Assembly: GCA_039707465.1 (NCBI GenBank) | Contig: CM077648.1 | Coordinates: 74,704,119-74,768,118, forward strand | Reading direction: 5' to 3' | From: Rhabdophis nuchalis | Lineage: Eukaryota; Chordata; Lepidosauria; Squamata; Natricidae | Length of the DNA: 64,000 bases | Shown: positions 46,140-58,214 of the stretch, piece after piece | How positions within the stretch are numbered: the stretch's first letter is position 1 | How the letters are laid out: each line of letters begins with the position of its first letter | Made by a program: the position numbers and the translations under genes | Notes under the pieces: model-generated | The model's input: the letters and a program-made list of their open reading frames with translations, nothing else | Told to the model about the DNA's origin: nothing | The model's database searches: none

Positions 46140-48195
46140 GTCGAAGGCTTTATTTTTATTGCCCTCTGCTACTCCCACTCAGCCATTTTCAAAAGCATGA
46201 AATGTGGATATTCTACGTAAATTAAGAGAGTTGGGTTGACATGAAAGGAAGTGGATGCAGTTTATACAACTGCCATTTATCTTTTGTTTTGTCCATAGGC
46301 AATTTCTAGTAGATTCCATTAGAGTCAAGTGCAGTTTTCAACACAATCTGCCACACAATCTTTTGTGGGCACACAATCTGCAGTTCCCTTAAGCTTTTTC
46401 CAAAGTTTTTGTAAATTCTAAACTCCAAAGTGTTTGAAATGAAAGCTTACTCACTGCGTGAAGAGGGAGCATAATTAATGTTTACTTTAAAAAAGTATTT
46501 TAAATTGCATTTAAACTTTTGTCCTGAGCCTCACCATGTTATACAACTGTGGTCCATGGAATATTACATTCAGTTCTTGATCTGAAAAGGTTGGAACGTT
46601 CTGCTTAAATGAGCATCTGAGCCAGCCAGTTATGATCCTGTGGCATTTTATCTTCATGACAGACTATGGTAATATTGCTGCTCAGATACAGGTTTCATAT
46701 AAGAAACAAAATCTAAGCACTGCCAAATCCTCCTCTTTTCTTGCATGGAAAGCCATATCATTGGGGGGGAAATAGAAAGTACTTGATGTGTTTATTTTTT
46801 TAAATGTATCCCCTATCTCTCTGCTTAATTAAGTACTCAAAACAACTTATGATTAGAATTTACAAAATACATCTACAAATACACAGTCTGCATGTATGTG
46901 CATGATGGAAGTAACAGTTGGATGTAGGATTGTACATCTCTGTGTCTCAACAAATCATGTAGCAGTAAACAAAGCCTGACTTTGCATATAGGGCATCCTA
47001 TTTCATAAATGATTGAACTGGCCACCCATCAGGCATGGCTTAGCAAAATTGTTCTAGTCTAATTCACTACTAACGAGAGTCTTTTCCACATGCAAACAAA
47101 TTAAGCACCTAAACCTGTGCCCAAAGATTGTATGCCCAACACAAAAAGCAATAAACAATTTATAGCAAGAGTCTGTGTGTCCAAAGAAACAAGCATACAC
47201 AAAATATTCAAGTAATGGGAGAAATAATTGCCACTGAAAATAAACTTTTGTTCGGTGACATTCTCTCTTCACATACTTTGTTTAGTCAGTTTCTGATTGT
47301 TTAGATTGTACGGTCTCCATATTTATGACAAGCCACATTTTGCCAAATAAAACTGTTGATTAGGTACAAGCTACAACAAATAAAAATAAATCTGAGTCAG
47401 CTGGAAAAAAATGTGTGTTTTCCATTTAACTAAACTATTGTGGTAAATGTAGAAAGTTGAAGCATTAGTGGAAAAATTGTACCACTATAACAAATCTTTC
47501 ATAGTGACACTATTCTTTCTACAAGAATACATTCTCTTGTATATTCATTTTCAAAGCTTTCAAAAGCAATCCAAACCAACTCAAAATGCTGATCAAAGGA
47601 AGAAAAAAAATGCCTACCATTGTAGAACATGCCTATTTCTTACATCAAACCTCCCCTTCTCAAAAATCAGCCATCAGAGTGCAAGAATGAAGCCTATTTT
47701 AAAGACAAAATATTATGAAGGAAATTAATTCAGCAACAAGAAATGAGTACAACAAATACTGACCACAACTTCCTGTGATTGTGAACACTCTTTACTGTTA
47801 TTGTGGGCTTACCAGCAATAGCTTCTTTCTGAATCACTAGTAATTGCTGCCCTAGAGCTACCACTTTAGTGTAATAATTAATTATTCTCTAAGCTTTGGG
47901 GGAAATTTAAAATAGTAGCAATCTTTCCAAGCTCAATCATTCTACAGATGGAGATCAGAAGGGATGGTGTGGCTCTATCATGGCAGCTGGAGTCCATAGT
48001 GCTGAGTCCTAATGGCCCACCAAGTCCAAACCACTACTATATATCCAGTGGACAACCGGATGGATTTAGGAAAATGCCCAATCATGGATAATAGCCTTTC
48101 TGATGCTTCCAAGCAATTGGCATTTAATTGTATTTAAATATTGAATCTGTGGCCTGAGATTTTGGAGGTAGTAAACTGACACTAAGATTAGCAGT
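46140..48195. other. Unassigned intergenic DNA
   Basis: No repeat or exon recognised in about 2 kb. Confidence 0.45.
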
Positions 48196-48401
48196 CTTGA
48201 TAATAATAATAATAATAATTTTATTTCTAACCCGCTCTCTCTCCCCGAGGGGACTCGAGGCGGGGCACAGGGGAATTAAAAACAAGTACAAAGTTAAACG
48301 CAATAAATATAAATAAATAATTAAGTAAAAGGTACATTAAACAGTACTCCCTGCGCTAAAAACCCCCAATTAGTTAATAAAATCCCTAACCATAAAAGAG
48401 A

Positions 48402-50108
48402 CTACCCTAGGCCGGCCAAGCGAAAAAGATGTGTTTTTAGTTTTAGACGGAAGGAGCGGAGGTCCGTAGTTGTCCTGATATTGGGGGGAAGGTCGTTCCA
48501 GAGGACTGGGCCCGCCACAGAGAAGGCCCTTCCCCTGGGCGTCGCCCGCTGACATAGTCTAGTGGATGGCACCCGGAGAAGTCCCTCTCTGTGGGAGCGA
48601 ATCGGCCGTGAGGATGTATGGGGCAGGATCCGATCCCGCAGATAGCTAGGTCCCGAGCCATGGAGCGCTTTAAAGATGACAACTAACACCTTGAAGCGCA
48701 CCCGAAAGACGACAGGTAGCCAGTGCAGCTCGCGCAAGAGCGGTGTTACATGGGTAAACCTTGAGGTTCCCATTATTGCTCACGCGGCTGCGTTCTGGAC
48801 CAACTGAAGTCTCCGGGTGCACCTCAAGGGGAGCCCCATGTAGAGAGAGTTACAATAGTCCAGTCGGGATGTCACGAGAGCATGAGTGACTGTGCGAAGG
48901 GCGTCCCGATCCAATAGGGGGCGCAACTGGTGTACCAGGCGAACCTGGTAAAACGCCCTCCTGGCCACGGCTGTCACTTGATCTTCTATGGACAGCCAGG
49001 TATCCAGGAGGACACCCAAGTTGCGCGCCCCATCAACAGGGGCAAGATGTTCGCCCCCAATGGCCAGCGATGGAGTCAGCTGGTTGAATCGGGCAGCCGG
49101 AAACCACAGCCACTCGGTCTTGGTCGGGTTGAGCCTGAGTCCGTTACTTCCCATCCAGATCCGCACGGCTTCCAGGCACTGGCACATCACCGCTACGGCA
49201 TCGTTGGGGTGGTTTGGGGTAGATATATACAGCTGAGTATCATCAGCGTAGAGATGATACTCTACCCCAAAGCCACGGATGATCTCGCCCAGCGGCTTCA
49301 TATATGTGTTGAACAGGAGAGACGAGAGGACCGACCCCTGAGGCACCCCACATGTGAGGGGTCTCGAGGTCGACCTCTGCTCTCCTGTCAACATAAATTG
49401 CGATCGGCCAGAGAGGTAGGAGGAGAACCACCGTAAAACGGTGCCTCCCACCCCCAACCCCCCCAGCCGATGCAATAGGATACCATGGTCGATGGTATCG
49501 AAAGCCGCCGAGAGGTCTAATAGGACCAGGATGGAGGAACAACCCCCATCTCTGGCCCTCCAGAGATCATCGACCAACGCGACCAATGCCGTCTCGGTGC
49601 TATGCCCGGGCCGAAAGCCGGACTGGCGCGAGTCTAGATAATCAACTTCCTCCAGGTGACGGGGAAACTATTGTGCCACCACACTCTCAACAACCTTCGC
49701 CAAAAAGGGAAGGTTGGAGACGGGACGATAGTTGGTTAATAAAGCTGGGTCCAAAGAGGGCTTCTTCAGGAGGGGCCTCACCATGGCCTCTTTAAGGGAG
49801 GCAGGTAAGGATCCCTCACTTAAAGAAGCGTTGACAACCTCTTGGAGCCAGCCTCGTGTCACCTCCCAGGATGCCAGTACAAGCCAGGAGGGACACGGGT
49901 CCAATAAACATGTGGTGGCTCGCAGTCGCCCACGTAACCTGTCCATATCCTCGGAGGTAACGGAGTCAAACTCCTCCCAAACAAGATCTGTCTCGTGCAA
50001 TCCCACTGGACCATCAATGGGGGCTAACTCGTTCTGTATCTGAGCGATTTTCTCCTGCAGATAAGTCACAAATTCCTCTGCTCTACCCTGTAATGGGGCT
50101 TCCCGCAC
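48402..50108 (-). pseudogene. L2 ORF2 reverse transcriptase and C-terminal half
   Basis: One frame from 50108 to 48402 interrupted only by two C-to-T-type nonsense codons. It contains [17 protein letters not shown] and [17 protein letters not shown]. Intact catalytic YADD. Confidence 0.88.
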
Positions 50109-51361
50109 CCTCTGTTGAAGGTCACCCTAAACAGGGTGGCAGGGCGGTTATCTGCGGATGCTATGAGAGTGGCACAATGATGACGTTTGGCCACTCTCAG
50201 CGCCACAATGTAAGTCCGTAAATGGGCTCTTACCTGTGTCCGGTCAGATTCAGATCGGGTAGACCTCCATCTTCTCTCTAGGCATCTCTTGTGGCGTTTC
50301 ATCACCCTCAGCTCCTCGGTAAACCAAGGAGCCAGGGTGGCTCGCCGCCGCAAGAAAGGCCGCAAGGGCGCGACCCGATCCAAGGCTCCCGTGGTCGCAG
50401 TGTTCCATGCGGCCACGAGGTCCTCCATCGGGGCGCGGGTCAGGGGTACAGGAAGTGGCCCAAGCGCCACCTGGAACCCATCAGGGTCCATCAGGCGCCT
50501 GGGGCGGAACCAAATTGATGACTCAGGTTCCGCCTCCCCGCGGAGGGGAGTAGCGGTTGGAAAGTCGAGCCGGAGAAGTGAGTGGTCTGACCATGACAAG
50601 GGCGTGATGACTATATCCCCTATACCCAGATCACTCTTCCATTGGCCAGAGACAAAGATGAGATCCGGTGTATGTCCACCCTCGTGGGTGGGGCCTTGAA
50701 TTAATTGGGTCAGGTCCATGGCCGTCATGGAAGCCATGAACTCCCGAGCTATCACGGATGATTCGCCCACCGATGGCAGGTTAAAGTCCCCCATGACTAA
50801 AAGTCTGGGGGTCTCAATTGCCATCGTAGCGATCACCTCCAGGAGCTCGGGCAGGGCTGCTGCTACATAGCGGGGAGTCAGGTATACAACCAGCACGCCC
50901 AACTGCCTCCCTAGGCCCCACTTCACGCAGAGGGACTCACAACCGGTGGTCTGTGGCACAGTGGTCTCTCTCGGCTCAAGACCTTCCTTAACAATGACCG
51001 CTACCCCACCACCCCTGCCTAGGGCCCGTGGCTGATGAAAGGCGCGGTAACCTGGTGGGCACATTTCAACGAGGGGAAGTCCACCCTCGTGGCCCAACCA
51101 GGTCTCCGCAATTCCTGCCAGGTCCGGCTCCCCCTCTGACACAAGGTCATGGATGAGGGGGGCTTTGTTGACAACGGACCTGGCATTGCAAAACATCAGC
51201 CTCAAGCCCTGGCTCTGTATTCCCTGACCACCTAGCCTGCGGGGGTTGTGACACCTGACCGTTTGTAACCAACGGCTACGTGTCCCCAACCGGGAGGATG
51301 GAACTTGCCTCCCCTTGGACCTGCCTCTCCCCACGACCTTCTGGATGGGAATGCCCTCCAT
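50066..51361 (-). pseudogene. L2 ORF2 endonuclease half
   Basis: 431 codons open. Apurinic endonuclease signature residues are visible in order: N (FCNARS), E (AETW), D and N (MGDFN), SDH (WSDHS), so the catalytic set looks intact. The frame ends through a small deletion before the RT. Confidence 0.85.
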
Positions 51362-51424
51362 CGGAACGACTTGAAGTCTTCATGTCCAATCCCCCTTCTG
51401 AACCATCTACAATAATTGGTTTCT

Positions 51425-51625
51425 GAATCCAAGTCCCAAAGGTGCTTTTTTCAAGAGATAGCTGGTCTTTCTGGTTTTTCTTTGAAGACGTTTCACTTCT
51501 TATCCAAGAAACTTCTTGAGCTCCAGAATTGAAGAAGATTCTTGGATGAGAAGTGAAACGTCTTCAAAGAAAAATTAGAATGTCCAGTTGCCTCTTGAAA
51601 AAAGCACCTTTGGGACAACCTTGAC
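51425..51625. repeat. Palindromic repeat with GAAACGTCTTC core
   Basis: Left part (CCCAAAGGTGCTTTTTTCAAG ... GAAGACGTTTCACTTC) is inverted relative to the right part (GAAGTGAAACGTCTTC ... CTTGAAAAAAGCACCTTTGGG). The right half has TTCTTGGATGAGAAGTGAAACG, a dispersed vertebrate repeat motif with possible PLE/hammerhead ancestry. Confidence 0.85.
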
Positions 51626-51629
51626 CTGG

Positions 51630-52405
51630 ATGAGTGAGAATCTCTATAGACATTCTGAATCAAAGGTTGTCTTTACAACTGTTGCCAGTGCATTTTATAG
51701 TCTAATTAAGCATTAGGAAAAAGCAAATAATAAAAACAAAATGCCCTTATTATTCCAGAATCATCTTGCAGTTATTTTCAGGGGAGCAGCCAGAGTTTTG
51801 TCATTATGAGAAGAAAAAAAAGTATTCTGTATCCATATCACATGTGCTGTGCAAAACTTTGATGGGGCATATCAATTCAGCAAAGTTATCTATCAATGCA
51901 GAATGATGAACCAGAGACCCACATCAATGCAACAAATCAAATTAAATGGCAACAAAGTGCTCCAGGTCATGCGCACATGCCACAGATTTGATTTTGTGTT
52001 TGTTTGTTCCAGCTGCTTCTGACTTTATTACAGATTTCATAGACATACACACTCTGTAATATTGTAATGCCATTTCCTCATATATGGGAAATTCTGGAAG
52101 GGTGGGGTTAAATATCAAATGGACTCTGACACTATGAATTATTGAACAATGGATTTTTCACTTAATTAAAGTCACTACCTATCGGTGTTCTACTTTAAGC
52201 TTCCTTCACTTTCTCAGCTCATTGGGTGTAGGCACCCTTAAACCTTATCCTCTATTATGCTAATGAAATGTGATATTTCTGTTCAACTCAGCTCTCAGCA
52301 ATATGAGAGGGATTGACCAATCCAGGGCTTGCTCTAAGATCACACCTTACTTTTACATTCTACATAGCTATGGCATTACAATCTCTCATTAATAAATAGA
52401 CATTA
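51630..52405. other. Unassigned intergenic DNA
   Basis: Nothing recognised. Confidence 0.45.
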
Positions 52406-52413
52406 GTCTAACG

Positions 52414-52555
52414 CAGGGGTCTGCAAAGTTGGCTCTTTTAAGACTGGTGGACTTCAACTCCCAGAATTCCCCAGCAGAATTCCCCAGCATGGCTGGCTGG
52501 GGAATTCTGGGAGTTGAAGTCCACCAGTCTTAAAAGAGCCAACTTTGCAGACTCC
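52414..52555. mobile_element. Palindromic hAT MITE with damaged right end
   Basis: Left CAGGGGTCTGCAAAGTTGGC and right GCCAACTTTGCAGACTCC, with a 13-bp internal duplication (CAGAATTCCCCAG twice). The last bases of the right end are altered and the TSD is not clear. Confidence 0.85.
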
Positions 52556-52569
52556 AACAGCTGCTGGAA

Positions 52570-54215
52570 CAAACATCAATTGCTTTCAGGGGTTGATGAG
52601 GCTATAAATGTCCTCTTTTTTGTGCCAGACTTTCCCTGTAGCCTCCTTATCACACCATACCACATTGCTGATGCCTATGCTAAGTAAAACACATAGAACA
52701 TTGTCAGCCAGAGACAACCTGAATAAAACTGAGCCCTGTCCAGGGCAAGCTTTATCAATTTGCCCTGCTCATCCTGGCATCTCACTAAAGCTGATGATGG
52801 GGGGGGGGGGTTGCTTTCCAGGAAGGATCAAGCTTTCCTTTCAGTTGTCCTCCCCCTCAAACTATTTTCTCTACAAGAACAAATGAATGATTTGTTTTCA
52901 ATCTCATGCAAGCTGAGATAAACTAACTAATTTTAAAAAATAGAACCCAAACAATTGTTTAAGATGATGGAGATAATTTCTGTATTTATTCAGAAAAGAC
53001 ATTTTGGTGAACGAGGTAGAAGATTATGTCTGGTAATGTGTATGTTATTTTTTGTCCAGCTCTGCCCAAAATGAAGCTATTACAAGATTTTGAATGTTTC
53101 CATATTACAACCTATGTATTTTTAATGTAACCTCATCAATGCAGTTCACATTAAATCCATATGTCTTTGAATCTAAAATCACAAATCTATGGCATCGTTG
53201 GTTCTTTCTGAGCCTGGTTGTTTTCTTACAGACCTTTCATTATCCAACTAGGTAATATCAGTGATATTGCACAGGAAATCATATATTTTTCATATCTCAA
53301 ATCTCCAATTCATCAGAGTTAATTTGCACAAGTCTATTATGAGAACAGTTTTATTTATCTGCTTTATAAAATATAGACTAAAAGCTAAACTTCTAAAGAA
53401 GCCATGATTTTACAATGTGCAATTCCAGCCTATGACCTACCCAAGATGTGACTGGCATCTTGGAAGACCATTGATCTTTTGGAAGCACCAATCACATTTC
53501 AGAAAAATAATATATCTGAACCTGAAACAGTAGAGAGAGAGAAAATACCAGTAAAATACTGTGTACTAGAAGCTACTAGTCTACTGTTCCACCCTGAACA
53601 ATAGGTTAATGCTAGATCTTATTACTAGATTCTTTACTAAATGCATGAAATCTCTCTCTCCCTCCCTCCCTCCCATGCTCCAAATTCCCATTAGCTAAAA
53701 TGACAAATCGGTGCATTAATGCTCATTGGCTAAAATCAGTTTTGTCTGTGAGGTATTGGTATATACCATTTCTATTGGCTGAAGGTAGCCAGAAGCACAA
53801 GGAGTTCTACTGTGTAGGAACCTTTGTGCTGTCACCTATTGATAAGTAATTGCAACACACCTCATTTGCAGTTATCTGATAGAGCAGAATGCAATGTGCC
53901 CTGAGTCATCTTCCCTCAATTAACTGTAAACAAGATTTTGCCTCATTGGGACATGATAAGAAATGGAGAGTTTTGCATGTAAGAAGACTATCCAATTTTG
54001 CTTAAACATTGTTTATCCATAGCTCAGGTGTGTTCATGAAGTGTGATGCAGATTGTTATTCAACTGTCTAAATTGGATTCTTGGATTCTTGAACCACCAG
54101 ACTCTGAATTAACTTGAGGTCCTATATACCTGTTGTGTAGTTTACTTAGCACTCTGAAAGTCAAATGAACTTTGGGTTAATTCACATAATGTGTTAAGCT
54201 GCAAACCACAATTTA
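52570..54215. other. Unassigned intergenic DNA
   Basis: Only short T/C runs and a poly(G) stretch at 52798-52810 stand out. Confidence 0.45.
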
Positions 54216-54221
54216 GAAAAT

Positions 54222-54300
54222 ACAAGGTCAAACTCGTGGCCTGTGGGCCAGATGTGTCATGTGCTGGCCATGCCCACACCTGGCTTAGCGAAGGGGGGAA
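54222..54300 (+). mobile_element. Fragment of a GGTCAAACTCG-type MITE
   Basis: Reads AAGGTCAAACTCGTGGCCTG then GGGCCAGATGTGTCATGTG, a common squamate non-autonomous element left end. No right end or TSD was found. Confidence 0.5.
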
Positions 54301-54309
54301 ATCGCAATA

Positions 54310-55135
54310 CATTACATGATGACTATGTTATTATCTAGTGCCATGTATGAATGCAGGCTTCCTTGTCATTACCAAGAGAACGTCAACCTAAAAGTCAGGC
54401 CTCCATTTTCTTTGTGAAATATGGACACTCTCACTTAATTCATTTAACCTGGTGCTGTGATCAGCTGAGTTTTTACTTCCAGCTGCATCAAAGCTATCAT
54501 ATTTGACTGAAAAAAGAACCCAAAACCCAAAAACAAAAACAGCCATTGTTAGATACCAGGAAACAGCTATAGAAAACCCTAAGCTTTTACTATAAACTGG
54601 GGTTTCATTTTTTTTGCAACCTAGATAAGGTAGCAGTAAACGTTCCATTTCTCCTAGCTAAGACTACTTCTCTTGTCTAGTAATCTTCCTCATAGCTGTT
54701 AGATAAATAGACCTCTCCCAAAAGAGTCCACTAGTATTTTTCACTAACATCATAAAGAGCAGTGGTTTGAGGATAATCTCTCAGAAGGAACAAAAATACA
54801 CTTGTTTTTCCCAATCAGTGAAGGTAGGAAATGTGAGTGAATAGACATTTTACTACTTTATGGGTGAAGAAGAACTCCTGGAGGCCAAAATTGAAGTCAT
54901 GAACATAGAAAGTTGTGGAGCCAGTTGCAGGACTGAGGAAAACAAGAATTCATTGAGGATTATTAAGATGAAGGGAGGAGCATTTGGAAACTCTGGATCC
55001 TAGAACAGTCTCCAAATGCGTCACTTTACTGACAGAAAACTACAGAATAGTTTTATAGGAATCATGACCTAGAAGCTGTGGCTCAGTCTGGTTAAATGGC
55101 CAACCAACCTGCACACACAAACACATACACACAAC
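54310..55135. other. Unassigned intergenic DNA
   Basis: Nothing recognised. Confidence 0.4.
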
Positions 55136-55139
55136 CACT

Positions 55140-55317
55140 GTATAACCCCCAACCTACCTACCTACTGTATTTCCCACTCTCTCCCTCTACCTACCTACCT
55201 ACCTACTGTATTTCTCCCTCTCTCTTTCTCCCTCTACCTACCTATCTACCTATTGTATTTTCCCTCTCTCTATCTTTATCCACCTACCTACCTACCTACC
55301 TACCTACCTACCTACCT
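55140..55317. repeat. (CTAC)/(CTCT) minisatellite, left part
   Basis: Units CTACCTACCTACTGTATTTC + CCTCTCTC. The array is the reverse complement of those at 26998 and 33880 and resumes at 56831 after the L2 insertion. Confidence 0.93.
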
Positions 55318-56655
55318 TTGGCCAACTACCGTCCTGTCTCCAACTTTCACTTTTGGGCGAAGGTTGTCGAGAGTGTGGTGGTGCGACAGTTCCCCCAGCA
55401 CCTGGAGGAAATTGTCTATCTGGACTCGCGCCAGTCCAGCTTCCGGCCTGGGCACAGCACAGAGACGGCATTGGTTGCATTGGTGGATGATCTCTGGAGG
55501 GCTCGGGATACAGGTTGTTCCTCTATCCTGGTCCTGTTAGATCTCTCAGCGGCTTTCGATACCATCGACCATGGTATCTTATTGCGCCGGCTGGAGGGGT
55601 TGGGGTTGGGGGGCACCGTTTTGCGGTGGTTCTCCTACCTCTCCGACCAGTCGCAATTTGTGTTGGCAGGAGGGCAGAGGTCGACGTTGAGGTACCTCAC
55701 GTGTGGGGTACCACAGGGGTCGGTCCTCTCGCCCCTCCTGTTTAACATTTATATGAAGTCGCTGGGTGAGATCATCTGTGGTTTTGGGGTAGAATTCCAT
55801 CAGTACACAGATGACACCCAGCTGTACATTTCTACCCCAGACCACCCCAATGATGCCATCGAAGTGATGTACCAGTGTCTGGAGGCTGTGCGAGTCTGGA
55901 TGGAGAGAAACAGGCTTCGACTCAACCCGTCCAAGACCGAGTGGCTGTGGCTTCCAGTGTCACGATACAGCCAGCTGGTACCATCTCTGGCTATTGGGGG
56001 CAAATCATTGCCCCCCCCAGAGAGGGCTCACAACTTGGGTGTCCTCCTGGACTCTCAGCTGTCATTAGATGATCATATGACAGCCGTGGCCAGGGGGGCT
56101 TTTTATCAGGTTCACTTGATTCGCCAGTTGCGCCCCTTTCTGGATCGTGATGCTCTACGCATGGTCACTCAAGCCCTCGTCATCTCCCACCTGGACTATT
56201 GCAATGCTCTCTACATGGGGCTGCCCTTGAGGTGCACCCAGAGGCTCCAGTTAGTGCAGAATGTGGCTGCGCGGGGGATTCTGGGAGCCTCAAGATGCTC
56301 CCACGTGACACCTCTCCTGCGCGAGCTGCACTGGCTGCCTGTGGCTTTCCGGGTGCGCTTCAAGGTGCTGGTAACCACCTTTAAAGCGCTCCATGGCACA
56401 GGACCTGGCTACTTGCAAGACCGCATCCTGCTACCAAATACCTCCCACCGACTAGTTTGCTCCCACAGAGAGTGCCTCCTCAGGGTACCGTCGGCCAAAC
56501 AATGTCGGCTGGCGACCACCAGGGGGAGAGCCTTCTCTGTGGCAGCTCCTGCCCTCTGGAACGACCTACCCCCCGACCTACGTACGATCACTGACCTACG
56601 CCTCTTCCGCCGGGCCTTGAAAATGCATTTATTCTGTGCAGCCGGCCTGGTGTAG
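55318..56655 (+). CDS. L2 ORF2 reverse transcriptase, open to its stop
   Basis: About 445 codons from the truncation point to the stop are open, covering most of the RT ([39 protein letters not shown]) and the C-terminal tail. The catalytic box reads YTDD instead of YADD, which keeps both aspartates. The open frame continues upstream through the minisatellite to 55096, which is chance. No endonuclease or promoter, so it is not autonomous. Confidence 0.85.
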   Translation: MANYRPVSNFHFWAKVVESVVVRQFPQHLEEIVYLDSRQSSFRPGHSTETALVALVDDLWRARDTGCSSILVLLDLSAAFDTIDHGILLRRLEGLGLGGTVLRWFSYLSDQSQFVLAGGQRSTLRYLTCGVPQGSVLSPLLFNIYMKSLGEIICGFGVEFHQYTDDTQLYISTPDHPNDAIEVMYQCLEAVRVWMERNRLRLNPSKTEWLWLPVSRYSQLVPSLAIGGKSLPPPERAHNLGVLLDSQLSLDDHMTAVARGAFYQVHLIRQLRPFLDRDALRMVTQALVISHLDYCNALYMGLPLRCTQRLQLVQNVAARGILGASRCSHVTPLLRELHWLPVAFRVRFKVLVTTFKALHGTGPGYLQDRILLPNTSHRLVCSHRECLLRVPSAKQCRLATTRGRAFSVAAPALWNDLPPDLRTITDLRLFRRALKMHLFCAAGLV

Positions 56656-56828
56656 TTTTTAATCGATTTTAATCGATTTTATTTAGTAATTTTATTTGGT
56701 TTTAGAACAGGCCCCTAATTTAATTGACATTTTAATTGACATTTTAAAGTATTTTATATATTCATGTCTGTTGTTTTTATTGTGCCTGTTCACAATTTGT
56801 ATACAAATTCAATAAACATTAAACATTA
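55318..56828 (+). mobile_element. L2-clade LINE inserted in a minisatellite, distinct 3' UTR
   Basis: 5'-truncated at LANYRPVSN. The 3' UTR differs from the other copies: there is no CCGAGTCCC hairpin, and it ends in AATTCAATAAACATTAAACATTAAAC with no microsatellite of its own. Minisatellite of one type lies on both sides. Confidence 0.92.
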
Positions 56829-56830
56829 AA

Positions 56831-56990
56831 CACCTACCATATTTTCCATCTCTCTCTCTATCCCTCTACCTATCTACCTACCTACTGTATTTTTCCCTAT
56901 CTCTCTCTATCCCTCTACCTACCTACCTACCTACCTACCTACTGTATTTTTCCCTCTCTCTCTCTCTCTATCCCTCTACCTATGTACCTA
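56831..56990. repeat. (CTAC)/(CTCT) minisatellite, right part
   Basis: Two to three ~55-bp units: CTACCTACTGTATTTTTCCC + TCTCTCTCTATCCCT. Confidence 0.93.
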
Positions 56991-56992
56991 CC

Positions 56993-57148
56993 ATGCAGCC
57001 TCCTGGGACCAAAAATGAGCCACCTGGGAGTGTGCCACCCCTCATGCCTAGTTTTGGGCCTAGTAGGTGTCCATACAGCCTCCTGGGACCAAAAATGGGC
57101 CACCTGGGAGTGTGTAACCCCCCATGCCTAATTTTGGGCCTCCATGCA
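56993..57148. repeat. Two tandem ~78-bp units
   Basis: GCAGCCTCCTGGGACCAAAA...GGGCC occurs twice in direct tandem with several differences, adjoining the minisatellite. Confidence 0.85.
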
Positions 57149-57429
57149 GTGTGGGAACATTGGAGGCTTATTCGGTTGCTGAGGAAATGACTGTTGGAAA
57201 TGTGAGGAGTGTGTGTGTGACGCATCATAAGAAGCAGCCATATGGGAGGAGCTACAGGGAGGTGAAAACCTGAAAAGTGAGTACCTTTTACGTTTGTGCT
57301 GCTTGCACGTGTGCCAGCCACACAAAATGTACATATGATTGCATCGGAAGTCCTTGGGAACATTGTGTGAAAATTTGGTGCCGATGGGTGCAGTACTTTC
57401 TGAGATTAGCAGCTTTGCACAAACTATTT

Positions 57430-58205
57430 TACATTTTTATTTATATAGATAAAGTGCTGGGGCCAAAATACAGCTCTGGAGTACATCATTATTCATAGAG
57501 ATGATGTTTAAAAATATGAACATTGCTACATCTTATAGGAGTTCTTATATGAAAGATTAATCATTGGTCAGGTACCATTTTGTTGGGGTTTTGCCAGAGT
57601 TTGTATCTGGAACAAAGTCAACAGAGTCCTCAGCACCATAAACACAGCAAATAGTTTCTCTCCTTAGGGGACTGGAATATTTTTTTCTACAATATGAAAC
57701 AGGACCAAATAATGGTTCAGAGTAGAGTGGATTTTCCTGAAGGCTGCTTAATATGATTATCATTTTTCTAGAAATTGTGTCAATTTATTATTTAAAAATT
57801 TGCCATAGAGCTTCCATATATTAAACAAAAATGTATAGAACTGTGCTGTAGTATGCAGGGTTCATTCAACCACATATGACCTATGTTTTTAGCCTTTACA
57901 CATCTTAATATTTCTCAAGTTCCCTTCTTTAGTAAATTTACTATTAATGTATATACATTTATCTACTTTTTCCCATTTTGAATGATTTCAAGACATACAT
58001 AAATGGCAATCTCTTTTCCCTTTCAATTACAGTAGTCCTCATTTAGCAATTGCCTTGGACAGCAACCATTCGCAAATGAAGGAAAATATACGTGTCCCAG
58101 GATATTGGTGTAAGATTGAATTTGGATTGGTCACTGAGGCCAGAGATTTACTCTTCCAAAAGTTCAGAAGAGTAAATCTTTCATCCCGGTGACTGGCCCA
58201 AATTC
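57430..58205. other. Mostly unassigned; short DNA-transposon fragment near 58030
   Basis: ACAGTAGTCCTCATTTAGC at about 58028 resembles the end of the element at 25780. Nothing else recognised. Confidence 0.4.
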
Positions 58206-58214
58206 AATCTAGCA

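Larger units (their letters stand above)
48199..51400 (-). mobile_element. L2-clade LINE, nearly full-length ORF2
   Basis: Reading from 51361 down: an endonuclease domain (LMFCNARSVVNK, GIAETWLGHE, MGDFNLPS, DLIFVSG, WSDHSLL), the linker, the full reverse transcriptase (NYRPVSNLPFLAKVVE to YADDTQLY), and the C-terminal tail ending at 48402. The 3' UTR has CCCCGAGGGGACTCGAGG and a short (ATA)n tail at 48199-48219. Three lesions are visible: a 10-nt deletion near 50125 (compared with the copy at 58 kb), and stops at 49668-49670 (TAG for CAG) and 48780-48782 (TGA for CGA). No clear ORF1 is present. Confidence 0.93.

Noticed and set aside
49441..50699. Plus-strand open frames over the L2 at 48-51 kb
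   Set aside because: They are antisense shadows of the L2 ORF2; the minus strand has the RT and endonuclease motifs.
51480..51600. A fourth hammerhead ribozyme in the GAAACGTCTTC palindrome
   Set aside because: GGATGAGAAGTGAAACG recalls a hammerhead stem II and GAAA, but CTGATGA is missing and the halves form a long palindrome instead.
52414..52560. A third one-ended MITE insertion
   Set aside because: The right end is only altered and the possible TSD (GTCTAACG against CTCCAACA) matches too poorly.
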